Assembly: GCA_030435675.1 (NCBI GenBank)
Contig: JAUCMV010000019.1
Location: 1-54,240, forward strand
Length of the DNA stretch: 54,240 nt
Direction of reading: 5' to 3'
From: Steinernema hermaphroditum
Taxonomy: Eukaryota; Nematoda; Chromadorea; Rhabditida; Steinernematidae
Shown: piece by piece, positions 39,651-52,026 of the stretch
How positions within the stretch are numbered: the first letter of the stretch is position 1
How the letters are laid out: every line of letters begins with the position of its first letter
The notes under the pieces: generated by a model
Told to the model about the DNA's origin: nothing
The model's input: only the letters and a program-made list of their open reading frames with translations
Database searches by the model: none
Translations under genes and position numbers: made by a program

Positions 39651-39825
39651 TTTGGAGCAGGAGGGGTCAGATGCAGAACTCTTTGTATGAACAAGGCCCT
39701 AACTGTCTCGAATTGAAAGTTTTGCAGGAAACTAAGATAGTCCACAGGAAATCCAACAAGAGTAGGCGCGTTCGATCAGGCTCGTGCAGTTCTACAAGAT
39801 CCAATCATAAAAATGATATGGTACT

Positions 39826-40864
39826 TTGGAGCAGGAGGGTCAGATGCAGAGCTTTTGGTATGAGCAAGGGCCCTGCTGTCTCGAATTGAAAGTTTTGCAG
39901 GAAACTAAGATAGTCCACAGTAAATCCAACGGGAATAGGCGCGTTCGATCAGGCTCGTGCAGTTCTACAAGATCCAATCATAAAAATGCTATGGTACTTT
40001 GGAGCAGGAGGGTCAGATGCAGAACTCTTTGTATGAACAAGGCCCTATCTGTCTCGAATTGAAAGTTTTGCAGGAAACTAAGATAGTCCACAGTAATCCC
40101 AACGGGAATAGGCGCGTTCGATCAGGCTCGTGCAGTTCTACAAGATCCAATCATAAAAATGTATGGTACTTTGGAGCAGGAGGGGTCAGATGCATAACTC
40201 TTTGTATGAACAAGGCCCTAACTGTCTCGAATTGAAAGTTTTGCAGGAAACTAAGATAGTCCACAGGAAATCCAACAAGAGTAGGCGCGTTCGATCAGGC
40301 TCGTGCAGTTCTACAAGATCCAATCATAAAAATGCTATGGTACTTTGGAGCAGGAGGGTCAGATGCAGAGCTTTTGGTATGAAAAAGGCCCTATCTGTCT
40401 CGAATTGAAAGTTTTGCAGGAAACTAAGATAGTCCACAGTAATCCCAACGGGAATAGGCGCGTTCGATCAGGCTCGTGCAGTTCTACAAGATCCAATCAT
40501 AAAAATGCTATGGTACTTTGGAGCAGGAGGGTCAGATGCAGAGCTTTTGGTATGAGCAAGGGCCCTGCTGTCTCGAATTGAAAGTTTTGCAGGAAACTAA
40601 GATAGTCCGCAGGAAATCCAACGAGAGTAGGCGCGTTCGATCAGGCTCGTGCAGTTCTACAAGATCCAATCATAAAAATGATATGGTACTTTGGAGCAGG
40701 AGGGGTCAGATGCATAACTCTTTGTATGAACAAGGCCCTATCTGTCTCGAATTGAAAGTTTTGCAGGAAACTAAGATAGTCCACAGGAATCCCAACGGGA
40801 ATAGGCGCGTTCGATCAGGCTCGTGCAGTTCTACAAGATCCAATCATAAAAATGATATGGTACT
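39826..40864 (+). repeat. Six-monomer higher-order repeat, unit 1 (1039 bp)
   Basis: Six monomers with the same order as 29689-30703, beginning with type 2/CAGTAAATCCAACGGG and including the AACAAGAGTAGG monomer and the GTATGAAAAAGGCCC monomer. The next unit follows directly at 40865. Confidence 0.85.
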
Positions 40865-41904
40865 TTGGAGCAGGAGGGTCAGATGCAGAGCTTTTGGTAT
40901 GAGCAAGGGCCCTGCTGTCTCGAATTGAAAGTTTTGCAGGAAACTAAGATAGTCCACAGTAAATCCAACGGGAATAGGCGCGTTCGATCAGGCTCGTGCA
41001 GTTCTACAAGATCCAATCATAAAAATGCTATGGTACTTTGGAGCAGGAGGGTCAGATGCAGAACTCTTTGTATGAACAAGGCCCTATCTGTCTCGAATTG
41101 AAAGTTTTGCAGGAAACTAAGATAGTCCACAGTAATCCCAACGGGAATAGGCGCGTTCGATCAGGCTCGTGCAGTTCTACAAGATCCAATCATAAAAATG
41201 CTATGGTACTTTGGAGCAGGAGGGGTCAGATGCAGAACTCTTTGTATGAACAAGGCCCTAACTGTCTCGAATTGAAAGTTTTGCAGGAAACTAAGATAGT
41301 CCACAGGAAATCCAACAAGAGTAGGCGCGTTCGATCAGGCTCGTGCAGTTCTACAAGATCCAATCATAAAAATGCTATGGTACTTTGGAGCAGGAGGGTC
41401 AGATGCAGAGCTTTTGGTATGAAAAAGGCCCTATCTGTCTCGAATTGAAAGTTTTGCAGGAAACTAAGATAGTCCACAGTAATCCCAACGGGAATAGGCG
41501 CGTTCGATCAGGCTCGTGCAGTTCTACAAGATCCAATCATAAAAATGCTATGGTACTTTGGAGCAGGAGGGTCAGATGCAGAGCTTTTGGTATGAGCAAG
41601 GGCCCTGCTGTCTCGAATTGAAAGTTTTGCAGGAAACTAAGATAGTCCGCAGGAAATCCAACGAGAGTAGGCGCGTTCGATCAGGCTCGTGCAGTTCTAC
41701 AAGATCCAATCATAAAAATGCTATGGTACTTTGGAGCAGGAGGGGTCAGATGCATAACTCTTTGTATGAACAAGGCCCTATCTGTCTCGAATTGAACGTT
41801 TTGCAGGAAACTAAGATAGTCCACAGGAATCCCAACGGGAATAGGCGCGTTCGATCAGGCTCGTGCAGTTCTACAAGATCCAATCATAAAAATGATATGG
41901 TACT
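40865..41904 (+). repeat. Six-monomer higher-order repeat, unit 2 (1040 bp)
   Basis: It repeats the order of 39826-40864 at an offset of 1039 bp. A third unit begins at 41905 and keeps the order through the GTATGAAAAAGGCCC monomer near 42456 before changing to the CTAAAAGATCCACTC series. Confidence 0.85.
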
Positions 41905-44900
41905 TTGGAGCAGGAGGGTCAGATGCAGAGCTTTTGGTATGAGCAAGGGCCCTGCTGTCTCGAATTGAAAGTTTTGCAGGAAACTAAGATAGTCCACAGT
42001 AAATCCAACGGGAATAGGCGCGTTCGATCAGGCTCGTGCAGTTCTACAAGATCCAATCATAAAAATGCTATGGTACTTTGGAGCAGGAGGGTCAGATGCA
42101 GAACTCTTTGTATGAACAAGGCCCTATCTGTCTCGAATTGAAAGTTTTGCAGGAAACTAAGATAGTCCACAGTAATCCCAACGGGAATAGGCGCGTTCGA
42201 TCAGGCTCGTGCAGTTCTACAAGATCCAATCATAAAAATTCTATGGTACTTTGGAGCAGGAGGGTCAGATGCAGAACTCTTTGTATGAACAAGGCCCTAA
42301 CTGTCTCGAATTGAAAGTTTTGCAGGAAACTAAGATAGTCCACAGGAAATCCAACAAGAGTAGGCGCGTTCGATCAGGCTCGTGCAGTTCTACAAGATCC
42401 AATCATAAAAATGCTATGGTACTTTGGAGCAGGAGGGTCAGATGCAGAGCTTTTGGTATGAAAAAGGCCCTATCTGTCTCGAATTGAAAGTTTTGCAGGA
42501 AACTAAGATAGTCCACAGTAATCCCAACGGGAATAGGCGCGTTCGATCAGGCTCGTGCAGTTCTACAAGATCCAATCATAAAAATGATATGGTACTTTGG
42601 AGCAGGAGGGTCAGATGCAGAGCTTTTGGTATGAGCAAGGGCCCTGCTGTCTCGAATTGAAAGTTTTGCAGGAAACTAAGATAGTCCACAGTAATCCCAA
42701 CGGGAATAGGCGCGTTCGATCAGGCTCGTGCAGTTCTAAAAGATCCACTCATAAAAATGCTATGGTACTTTGGAGCAGGAGGGTCAGATGCAGAGCTTTT
42801 GGTATGAGCAAGGGCCCTAGCTGTCTCGAATTGAAAGTTTTGCAGGAAACTAAGATAGTCCGCAGGAAATCCAACGAGAGTAGGCGCGTTCGATCAGGCT
42901 CGTGCAGTTCTACAAGATCCAATCATAAAAATGCTATGGTACTTTGGAGCAGGAGGGTCAGATGCAGAACTCTTTGTATGAACAAGGCCCTATCTGTCTC
43001 GAATTGAACGTTTTGCAGGAAACTAAGATAGTCCACAGGAATCCCAACGGGAATAGGCGCGTTCGATCAGGCTCGTGCAGTTCTACAAGATCCAATCATA
43101 AAAATGATATGGTACTTTGGAGCAGGAGGGTCAGATGCAGAGCTTTTGGTATGAGCAAGGGCCCTGCTGTCTCGAATTGAAAGTTTTGCAGGAAACTAAG
43201 ATAGTCCGCAGGAAATCCAACGAGAGTAGGCGCGTTCGATCAGGCTCGTGCAGTTCTACAAGATCCAATCATAAAAATGCTATGGTACTTTGGAGCAGGA
43301 GGGTCAGATGCAGAACTCTTTGTATGAACAAGGCCCTATCTGTCTCGAATTGAACGTTTTGCAGGAAACTAAGATAGTCCACAGGAAACCCAACGGGAAT
43401 AGGCGCGTTCGATCAGGCTCGTGCAGTTCTACAAGATCCAATCATAAAAATGTATGGTACTTTGGAGCAGGAGGGGTCAGATGCAGAACTCTTTGTATGA
43501 ACAAGGCCCTAACTGTCTCGAATTGAAAGTTTTGCAGGAAACTAAGATAGTCCACAGTAATCCCAACGGGAATAGGCGCGTTCGATCAGGCTCGTGCAGT
43601 TCTACAAGATCCAATCATAAAAATGCTATGGTACTTTGGAGCAGGAGGGTCAGATGCAGAGCTTTTGGTATGAGCAAGGCCCTATCTGTCTCGAATTGAA
43701 AGTTTTGCAGGAAACTAAGATAGTCCACAGTAATCCCAACGGGAATAGGCGCGTTCGATCAGGCTCGTGCAGTTCTACAAGATCCAATCATAAAAATGCT
43801 ATGGTACTTTGGAGCAGGAGGGTCAGATGCAGAGCTTTTGGTATGAGCAAGGCCCTATCTGTCTCGAATTGAAAGTTTTGCAGGAAACTAAGATAGTCCA
43901 CAGGAAACCCAACGGGAATAGGCGCGTTCGATCAGGCTCGTGCAGTTCTACAAGATCCAATCATAAAAATGCTATGGTACTTTGGAGCAGGAGGGGTCAG
44001 ATGCAGAACTCTTTGTATGAACAAGGCCCTAACTGTCTCGAATTGAAAGTTTTGCAGGAAACTAAGATAGTCCACAGTAATCCCAACGGGAATAGGCGCG
44101 TTCGATCAGGCTCGTGCAGTTCTACAAGATCCAATCATAAAAATGCTATGGTACTTTGGAGCAGGAGGGTCAGATGCAGAGCTTTTGGTATGAGCAAGGG
44201 CCCTGCTGTCTCGAATTGAAAGTTTTGCAGGAAACTAAGATAGTCCACAGTAAATCCAACGGGAATAGGCGCGTTCGATCAGGCTCGTGCAGTTCTACAA
44301 GATCCAATCATAAAAATGCTATGGTACTTTGGAGCAGGAGGGTCAGATGCAGAACTCTTTGTATGAACAAGGCCCTATCTGTCTCGAATTGAAAGTTTTG
44401 CAGGAAACTAAGATAGTCCACAGTAATCCCAACGGGAATAGGCGCGTTCGATCAGGCTCGTGCAGTTCTACAAGATCCAATCATAAAAATGCTATGGTAC
44501 TTTGGAGCAGGAGGGGTCAGATGCATAACTCTTTGTATGAACAAGGCCCTAACTGTCTCGAATTGAAAGTTTTGCAGGAAACTAAGATAGTCCACAGGAA
44601 ATCCAACAAGAGTAGGCGCGTTCGATCAGGCTCGTGCAGTTCTACAAGATCCAATCATAAAAATGCTATGGTACTTTGGAGCAGGAGGGTCAGATGCAGA
44701 GCTTTTGGTATGAAAAAGGCCCTATCTGTCTCGAATTGAAAGTTTTGCAGGAAACTAAGATAGTCCACAGTAATCCCAACGGGAATAGGCGCGTTCGATC
44801 AGGCTCGTGCAGTTCTACAAGATCCAATCATAAAAATGATATGGTACTTTGGAGCAGGAGGGTCAGATGCAGAGCTTTTGGTATGAGCAAGGGCCCTGCT

Positions 44901-46215
44901 GTCTCGAATTGAAAGTTTTGCAGGAAACTAAGATAGTCCACAGTAATCCCAACGGGAATAGGCGCGTTCGATCAGGCTCGTGCAGTTCTAAAAGATCCAA
45001 TCATAAAAATGCTATGGTACTTTGGAGCAGGAGGGTCAGATGCAGAGCTTTTGGTATGAGCAAGGGCCCTGCTGTCTCGAATTGAAAGTTTTGCAGGAAA
45101 CTAAGATAGTCCGCAGGAAATCCAACGAGAGTAGGCGCGTTCGATCAGGCTCGTGCAGTTCTACAAGATCCAATCATAAAAATGCTATGGTACTTTGGAG
45201 CAGGAGGGTCAGATGCAGAACTCTTTGTATGAACAAGGCCCTATCTGTCTCGAATTGAACGTTTTGCAGGAAACTAAGATAGTCCACAGGAATCCCAACG
45301 GGAATAGGCGCGTTCGATCAGGCTCGTGCAGTTCTACAAGATCCAATCATAAAAATGATATGGTACTTTGGAGCAGGAGGGTCAGATGCAGAGCTTTTGG
45401 TATGAGCAAGGGCCCTGCTGTCTCGAATTGAAAGTTTTGCAGGAAACTAAGATAGTCCGCAGGAAATCCAACGAGAGTAGGCGCGTTCGATCAGGCTCGT
45501 GCAGTTCTACAAGATCCAATCATAAAAATGCTATGGTACTTTGGAGCAGGAGGGTCAGATGCAGAACTCTTTGTATGAACAAGGCCCTATCTGTCTCGAA
45601 TTGAACGTTTTGCAGGAAACTAAGATAGTCCACAGGAAACCCAACGGGAATAGGCGCGTTCGATCAGGCTCGTGCAGTTCTACAAGATCCAATCATAAAA
45701 ATGCTATGGTACTTTGGAGCAGGAGGGGTCAGATGCAGAACTCTTTGTATGAACAAGGCCCTAACTGTCTCGAATTGAAAGTTTTGCAGGAAACTAAGAT
45801 AGTCCACAGTAATCCCAACGGGAATAGGCGCGTTCGATCAGGCTCGTGCAGTTCTACAAGATCCAATCATAAAAATGCTATGGTACTTTGGAGCAGGAGG
45901 GTCAGATGCAGAGCTTTTGGTATGAGCAAGGCCCTATCTGTCTCGAATTGAAAGTTTTGCAGGAAACTAAGATAGTCCACAGTAATCCCAACGGGAATAG
46001 GCGCGTTCGATCAGGCTCGTGCAGTTCTACAAGATCCAATCATAAAAATGCTATGGTACTTTGGAGCAGGAGGGTCAGATGCAGAGCTTTTGGTATGAGC
46101 AAGGGCCCTATCTGTCTCGAATTGAAAGTTTTGCAAGAAACTAAGATAGTCCACAGGAAACCCAACGGGAATAGGCGTGTTCGATCAGGCTCGTGCAGTT
46201 CTACAAGATCCAATC

Positions 46216-46360
46216 ATAAAAATTGGGGGGGGGGGGTAGGATGCATAATCTTTGTATGAACAAGGCCCTAACTGTCTCGAATTGAGAGTTTTGCAGGAAA
46301 CTAAGATAAAGGTCAGATGCAGAAACTCAATTTGAGGATGGGGGGAAAGTATGATCAAGG
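46216..46360 (+). other. Scrambled G-rich stretch inside the satellite array
   Basis: Where TTGGAGCAGGAGGGGTCAG is expected there is a run of 12 G (46225-46236) followed by TAGG. The monomer then breaks off after CTAAGATA at about 46307, is joined to GGTCAGATGC, and continues with about 27 non-satellite bases (46322-46348) containing a 6-G run before GTATGATCAAGG resumes. About 267 bp replace two monomers (346 bp), a net loss near 79 bp. It could be a real rearrangement, but G-runs plus small indels in one spot also fit a consensus or assembly error. Confidence 0.75.
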
Positions 46361-49300
46361 GCCTTGCTGTCTCGAATTGAAAGTTTTGCAGGAAACTAAG
46401 ATAGTCCACAGTAATCCCAACGGGAATAGGCGCGTTCGATCAGGCTCGTGCAGTTCTACAAGATCCACTCATAAAAATGCTATGGTACTTTGGAGCAGGA
46501 GGGTCAGATGCAGAGCTTTTGGTATGAGCAAGGGCCCTGCTGTCTCGAATTGAAAGTTTTGCAGGAAACTAAGATAGTCCACAGGAAATCCAACGAAAGT
46601 AGGCGCGTTCGATCAGGCTCGTGCAGTTCTACAAGATCCAATCATAAAAATGCTATGGTACTTTGGAGCAGGAGGGTCAGATGCAGAACTCTTTGTATGA
46701 ACAAGGCCCTATCTGTCTCGAATTGAAAGTTTTGCAGGAAACTAAGATAGTCCACAGGAATCCCAACGGGAATAGGCGCGTTCGATCAGGCTCGTGCAGT
46801 TCTACAAGATCCAATCATAAAAATGATATGGTACTTTGGAGCAGGAGGGTCAGATGCAGAGCTTTTGGTATGAGCAAGGGCCCTGCTGTCTCGAATTGAA
46901 AGTTTTGCAGGAAACTAAGATAGTCCACAGGAAATCCAACGAGAGTAGGCGCGTTCGATCAGGCTCGTGCAGTTCTACAAGATCCAATCATAAAAATGCT
47001 ATGGTACTTTGGAGCAGGAGGGTCAGATGCAGAACTCTTTGTATGAACAAGGCCCTATCTGTCTCGAATTGAACGTTTTGCAGGAAACTAAGATAGTCCA
47101 CAGGAAACCCAACGGGAATAGGCGCGTTCGATCAGGCTCGTGCAGTTCTACAAGATCCAATCATAAAAATTGGAGCAGGAGGGGTCAGATGCATAACTCT
47201 TTGTATGAACAAGGCCCTAACTGTCTCGAATTGAAAGTTTTGCAGGAAACTAAGATAGTCCGCAGGAAATCCAACGAGAGTAGGCGCGTTCGATCAGGCT
47301 CGTGCAGTTCTACAAGATCCAATCATAAAAATGCTATGGTACTTTGGAGCAGGAGGGTCAGATGCAGAACTCTTTGTATGAACAAGGCCCTATCTGTCTC
47401 GAATTGAACGTTTTGCAGGAAACTAAGATAGTCCACAGGAATCCCAACGGGAATAGGCGCGTTCGATCAGGCTCGTGCAGTTCTACAAGATCCAATCATA
47501 AAAATGATATGGTACTTTGGAGCAGGAGGGTCAGATGCAGAGCTTTTGGTATGAGCAAGGGCCCTGCTGTCTCGAATTGAAAGTTTTGCAGGAAACTAAG
47601 ATAGTCCACAGGAAATCCAACGAGAGTAGGCGCGTTCGATCAGGCTCGTGCAGTTCTACAAGATCCAATCATAAAAATGCTATGGTACTTTGGAGCAGGA
47701 GGGTCAGATGCAGAACTCTTTGTATGAACAAGGCCCTATCTGTCTCGAATTGAACGTTTTGCAGGAAACTAAGATAGTCCACAGGAAACCCAACGGGAAT
47801 AGGCGTGTTCGATCAGGCTCGTGCAGTTCTACAAGATCCAATCATAAAAATGCTATGGTACTTTGGAGCAGGAGGGGTCAGATGCATAACTCTTTGTATG
47901 AACAAGGCCCTAACTGTCTCGAATTGAAAGTTTTGCAGGAAACTAAGATAGTCCACAGTAATCCCAACGGGAATAGGCGCGTTCGATCAGGCTCGTACAG
48001 TTCTACAAGATCCAATCATAAAAATGCTATGGTACTTTGGAGCAGGAGGGTCAGATGCAGAGCTTTTGGTATGAGCAAGGCCCTATCTGTCTCGAATTGA
48101 AAGTTTTGCAGGAAACTAAGATAGTCCACAGTAATCCCAACGGGAATAGGCGCGTTCGATCAGGCTCGTGCAGTTCTACAAGATCCAATCATAAAAATGC
48201 TATGGTACTTTGGAGCAGGAGGGTCAGATGCAGAGCTTTTGGTATGAGCAAGGCCCTATCTGTCTCGAATTGAAAGTTTTGCAGGAAACTAAGATAGTCC
48301 ACAGGAAACCCAACGGGAATAGGCGCGTTCGATCAGGCTCGTGCAGTTCTACAAGATCCAATCATAAAAATGCTATGGTACTTTGGAGCAGGAGGGGTCA
48401 GATGCATAACTCTTTGTATGAACAAGGCCCTAACTGTCTCGAATTGAAAGTTTTGCAGGAAACTAAGATAGTCCACAGTAATCCCAACGGGAATAGGCGC
48501 GTTCGATCAGGCTCGTGCAGTTCTACAAGATCCAATCATAAAAATGCTATGGTACTTTGGAGCAGGAGGGTCAGATGCAGAGCTTTTGGTATGAGCAAGG
48601 GCCCTGCTGTCTCGAATTGAAAGTTTTGCAGGAAACTAAGATAGTCCACAGGAAATCCAACGAGAGTAGGCGCGTTCGATCAGGCTCGTGCAGTTCTACA
48701 AGATCCAATCATAAAAATGCTATGGTACTTTGGAGCAGGAGGGTCAGATGCAGAACTCTTTGTATGAACAAGGCCCTATCTGTCTCGAATTGAAAGTTTT
48801 GCAGGAAACTAAGATAGTCCACAGGAAATCCAACAAGAGTAGGCGCGTTCGATCAGGCTCGTGCAGTTCTACAAGATCCAATCATAAAAATGCTATGGTA
48901 CTTTGGAGCAGGAGGGTCAGATGCAGAACTCTTTGTATGAACAAGGCCCTATCTGTCTCGAATTGAAAGTTTTGCAGGAAACTAAGATAGTCCACAGTAA
49001 TCCCAACGGGAATAGGCGCGTTCGATCAGGCTCGTGCAGTTCTACAAGATCCAATCATAAAAATGTATGGTACTTTGGAGCAGAGAGGGTCAGATGCAGA
49101 ACTCTTTGTATGAACAAGGCCCTAACTGTCTCGAATTGAAAGTTTTGCAGGAAACTAAGATAGTCCACAGGAATCCCAACGGGAATAGGCGCGTTCGATC
49201 AGGCTCGTGCAGTTCTACAAGATCCAATCATAAAAATGCTATGGTACTTTGGAGCAGGAGGGTCAGATGCAGAGCTCTTTGGTATGAACAAGGCCCTATC

Positions 49301-51848
49301 TGTCTCGAATTGAAAGTTTTGCAGGAAACTAAGATAGTCCACAGGAAACCCAACGGGAATAGGCGCGTTCGATCAGGCTCGTGCAGTTCTACAAGATCCA
49401 ATCATAAAAATGCTATGGTACTTTGGAGCAGGAGGGTCAGATGCAGAACTCTTTGTATGAACAAGGCCCTATCTGTCTCGAATTGAAAGTTTTGCAGGAA
49501 ACTAAGATAGTCCACAGTAATCCCAACGGGAATAGGCGCGTTCGATCAGGCTCGTGCAGTTCTACAAGATCCAATCATAAAAATGCTATGGTACTTTGGA
49601 GCAGGAGGGTCAGATGCAGAGCTCTTGGTATGAGCAAGGCCCTATCTGTCTCGAATTGAAAGTTTTGCAGGAAACTAAGATAGTCCACAGGAAATCCCAA
49701 CGGGAATAGGCGCGTTCGATCAGGCTCGTGCAGTTCTACAAGATCCAATCATAAAAATGCTATGGTACTTTGGAGCAGGAGGGTCAGATGCAGAACTCTT
49801 TGTATGAACAAGGCCCTATCTGTCTCGAATTGAAAGTTTTGCAGGAAACTAAGATAGTCCACAGGAAATCCCAACGGGAATAGGCGCGTTCGATCAGGCT
49901 CGTGCAGTTCTACAAGATCCAATCATAAAAATGCTATGGTACTTTGGAGCAGGAGGGTCAGATGCAGAACTCTTTGTATGAGCAAGGCCCTATCTGTCTC
50001 GAATTGAAAGTTTTGCAGGAAACTAAGATAGTCCACAGGAAATCCAACGAGAATAGGCGCGTTCGATCAGGCTCGTGCAGTTCTACAAGATCCAATCATA
50101 AAAATGCTATGGTACTTTGGAGCAGGAGGGTCAGATGCAGAACTCTTTGTATGAACAAGGCCCTATCTGTCTCGAATTGAAAGTTTTGCAGGAAACTAAG
50201 ATAGTCCACAGTAAATCCAACGAGAATAGGCGCGTTCGATCAGGCTCGTGCAGTTCTACAAGATCCAATCATAAAAATGCTATGGTACTTTGGAGCAGGA
50301 GGGTCAGATGCAGAGCTCTTTGTATGAACAAGGGCCCTAGCTGTCTCGAATTGAAAGTTTTGCAGGAAACTAAGATAGTCCACAGTAAATCCAACGAGAA
50401 TAGGCGCGTTCGATCAGGCTCGTGCAGTTCTACAAGATCCAATCATAAAAATGCTATGGTACTTTGGAGCAGGAGGGTCAGATGCAGAACTCTTTGTATG
50501 AACAAGGCCCTATCTGTCTCGAATTGAAAGTTTTGCAGGAAACTAAGATAGTCCACAGGAAATCCAACGGGAATAGGCGCGTTCGATCAGGCTCGTGCAG
50601 TTCTACAAGATCCAATCATAAAAATGCTATGGTACTTTGGAGCAGGAGGGTCAGATGCAGAACTCTTTGTATGAACAAGGCCCTATCTGTCTCGAATTGA
50701 AAGTTTTGCAGGAAACTAAGATAGTCCACAGGAAATCCAACGAGAGTAGGCGCGTTCGATCAGGCTCGTGCAGTTCTACAAGATCCAATCATAAAAATGC
50801 TATGGTACTTTGGAGCAGGAGGGTCAGATGCAGAACTCTTTGTATGAACAAGGCCCTATCTGTCTCGAATTGAAAGTTTTGCAGGAAACTAAGATAGTCC
50901 ACAGGAAATCCAACGAGAGTAGGCGCGTTCGATCAGGCTCGTGCAGTTCTACAAGATCCAATCATAAAAATGCTATGGTACTTTGGAGCAGGAGGGTCAG
51001 ATGCAGAACTCTTTGTATGAACAAGGCCCTATCTGTCTCGAATTGAAAGTTTTGCAGGAAACTAAGATAGTCCACAGGAAATCCAACGAGAGTAGGCGCG
51101 TTCGATCAGGCTCGTGCAGTTCTACAAGATCCAATCATAAAAATGCTATGGTACTTTGGAGCAGGAGGGTCAGATGCAGAACTCTTTGTATGAACAAGGC
51201 CCTATCTGTCTCGAATTGAAAGTTTTGCAGGAAACTAAGATAGTCCACAGGAATTCCAACGAGAGTAGGCGCGTTCGATCAGGCTCGTGCAGTTCTACAA
51301 GATCCAATCATAAAAATGCTATGGTACTTTGGAGCAGGAGGGTCAGATGCAGAACTCTTTGTATGAACAAGGCCCTATCTGTCTCGAATTGAAAGTTTTG
51401 CAGGAAACTAAGATAGTCCACAGGAAATCCAACGAGAATAGGCGCGTTCGATCAGGCTCGTGCAGTTCTATAAGATCCAATCATAAAAATGCTATGGTAC
51501 TTTGGAGCAGGAGGGTCAGATGCAGAGCTCTTTGTATGAACAAGGGCCCTATCTGTCTCGAATTGAAAGTTTTGCAGGAAACTAAGATAGTCCACAGGAA
51601 ATCCAACGAGAGTAGGCGCGTTCGATCAGGCTCGTGCAGTTCTACAAGATCCAATCATAAAAATGCTATGGTACTTTGGAGCAGGAGGGTCAGATGCAGA
51701 ACTCTTTGTATGAACAAGGCCCTATCTGTCTCGAATTGAAAGTTTTGCAGGAAACTAAGATAGTCCACAGTAAATCCAACGAGAGTAGGCGCGTTCGATC
51801 AGGCTCGTGCAGTTCTACAAGATCCAATCATAAAAATGCTATGGTACT

Positions 51849-52026
51849 TTGGAGCAGGAGGGTCAGATGCAGAACTTTCTTTGTATGAACAAGGGCCCTA
51901 TCTGTCTCGAATTGAAAGTTTTGCAGGAAACTAAGATAGTCCACAGGTAATCCCAACGGAGAGTAGGCGCGTTCGATCAGGCTCGTGCAGTTCTACAAGA
52001 TCCAATCATAAAAATGCTATGGTACT
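51849..52026 (+). repeat. 178-bp satellite monomer combining alternative alleles
   Basis: The distance between monomer starts is 178 bp. Extra bases occur at three places, all known variable sites: AACTTTCTTTG (+2), AACAAGGGCCC (+1) and CAGGTAATCCCAACGGAGAG (+2). The last contains the distinguishing bases of both second-window alleles. This may be a true hybrid or a consensus that merged two copies. Confidence 0.75.

Larger units (their letters stand above)
39650..49066 (+). repeat. Large higher-order-repeat block B
   Basis: It contains the same monomer series as block A: GTATGAAAAAGG near 40377, 41417, 42456 and 44708; CTAAAAGATCCACTC at 42736; GAACGTTTTG; and GGGGTCAGATG copies. Offsets to block A are about 11.2 kb for 41905-43809 versus 30704-32596, and 13.4 kb for 46490-48210 versus 33109-34818. 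Spacings of 1039, 1040 and 2252 bp fit 6- and 13-monomer units. Unlike block A, most GGGGTCAGATG copies here keep an intact GCTATGGTACTTTGG upstream; exceptions are near 40160, 42240, 43450, 46220, 47168 and 49063. Confidence 0.8.
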
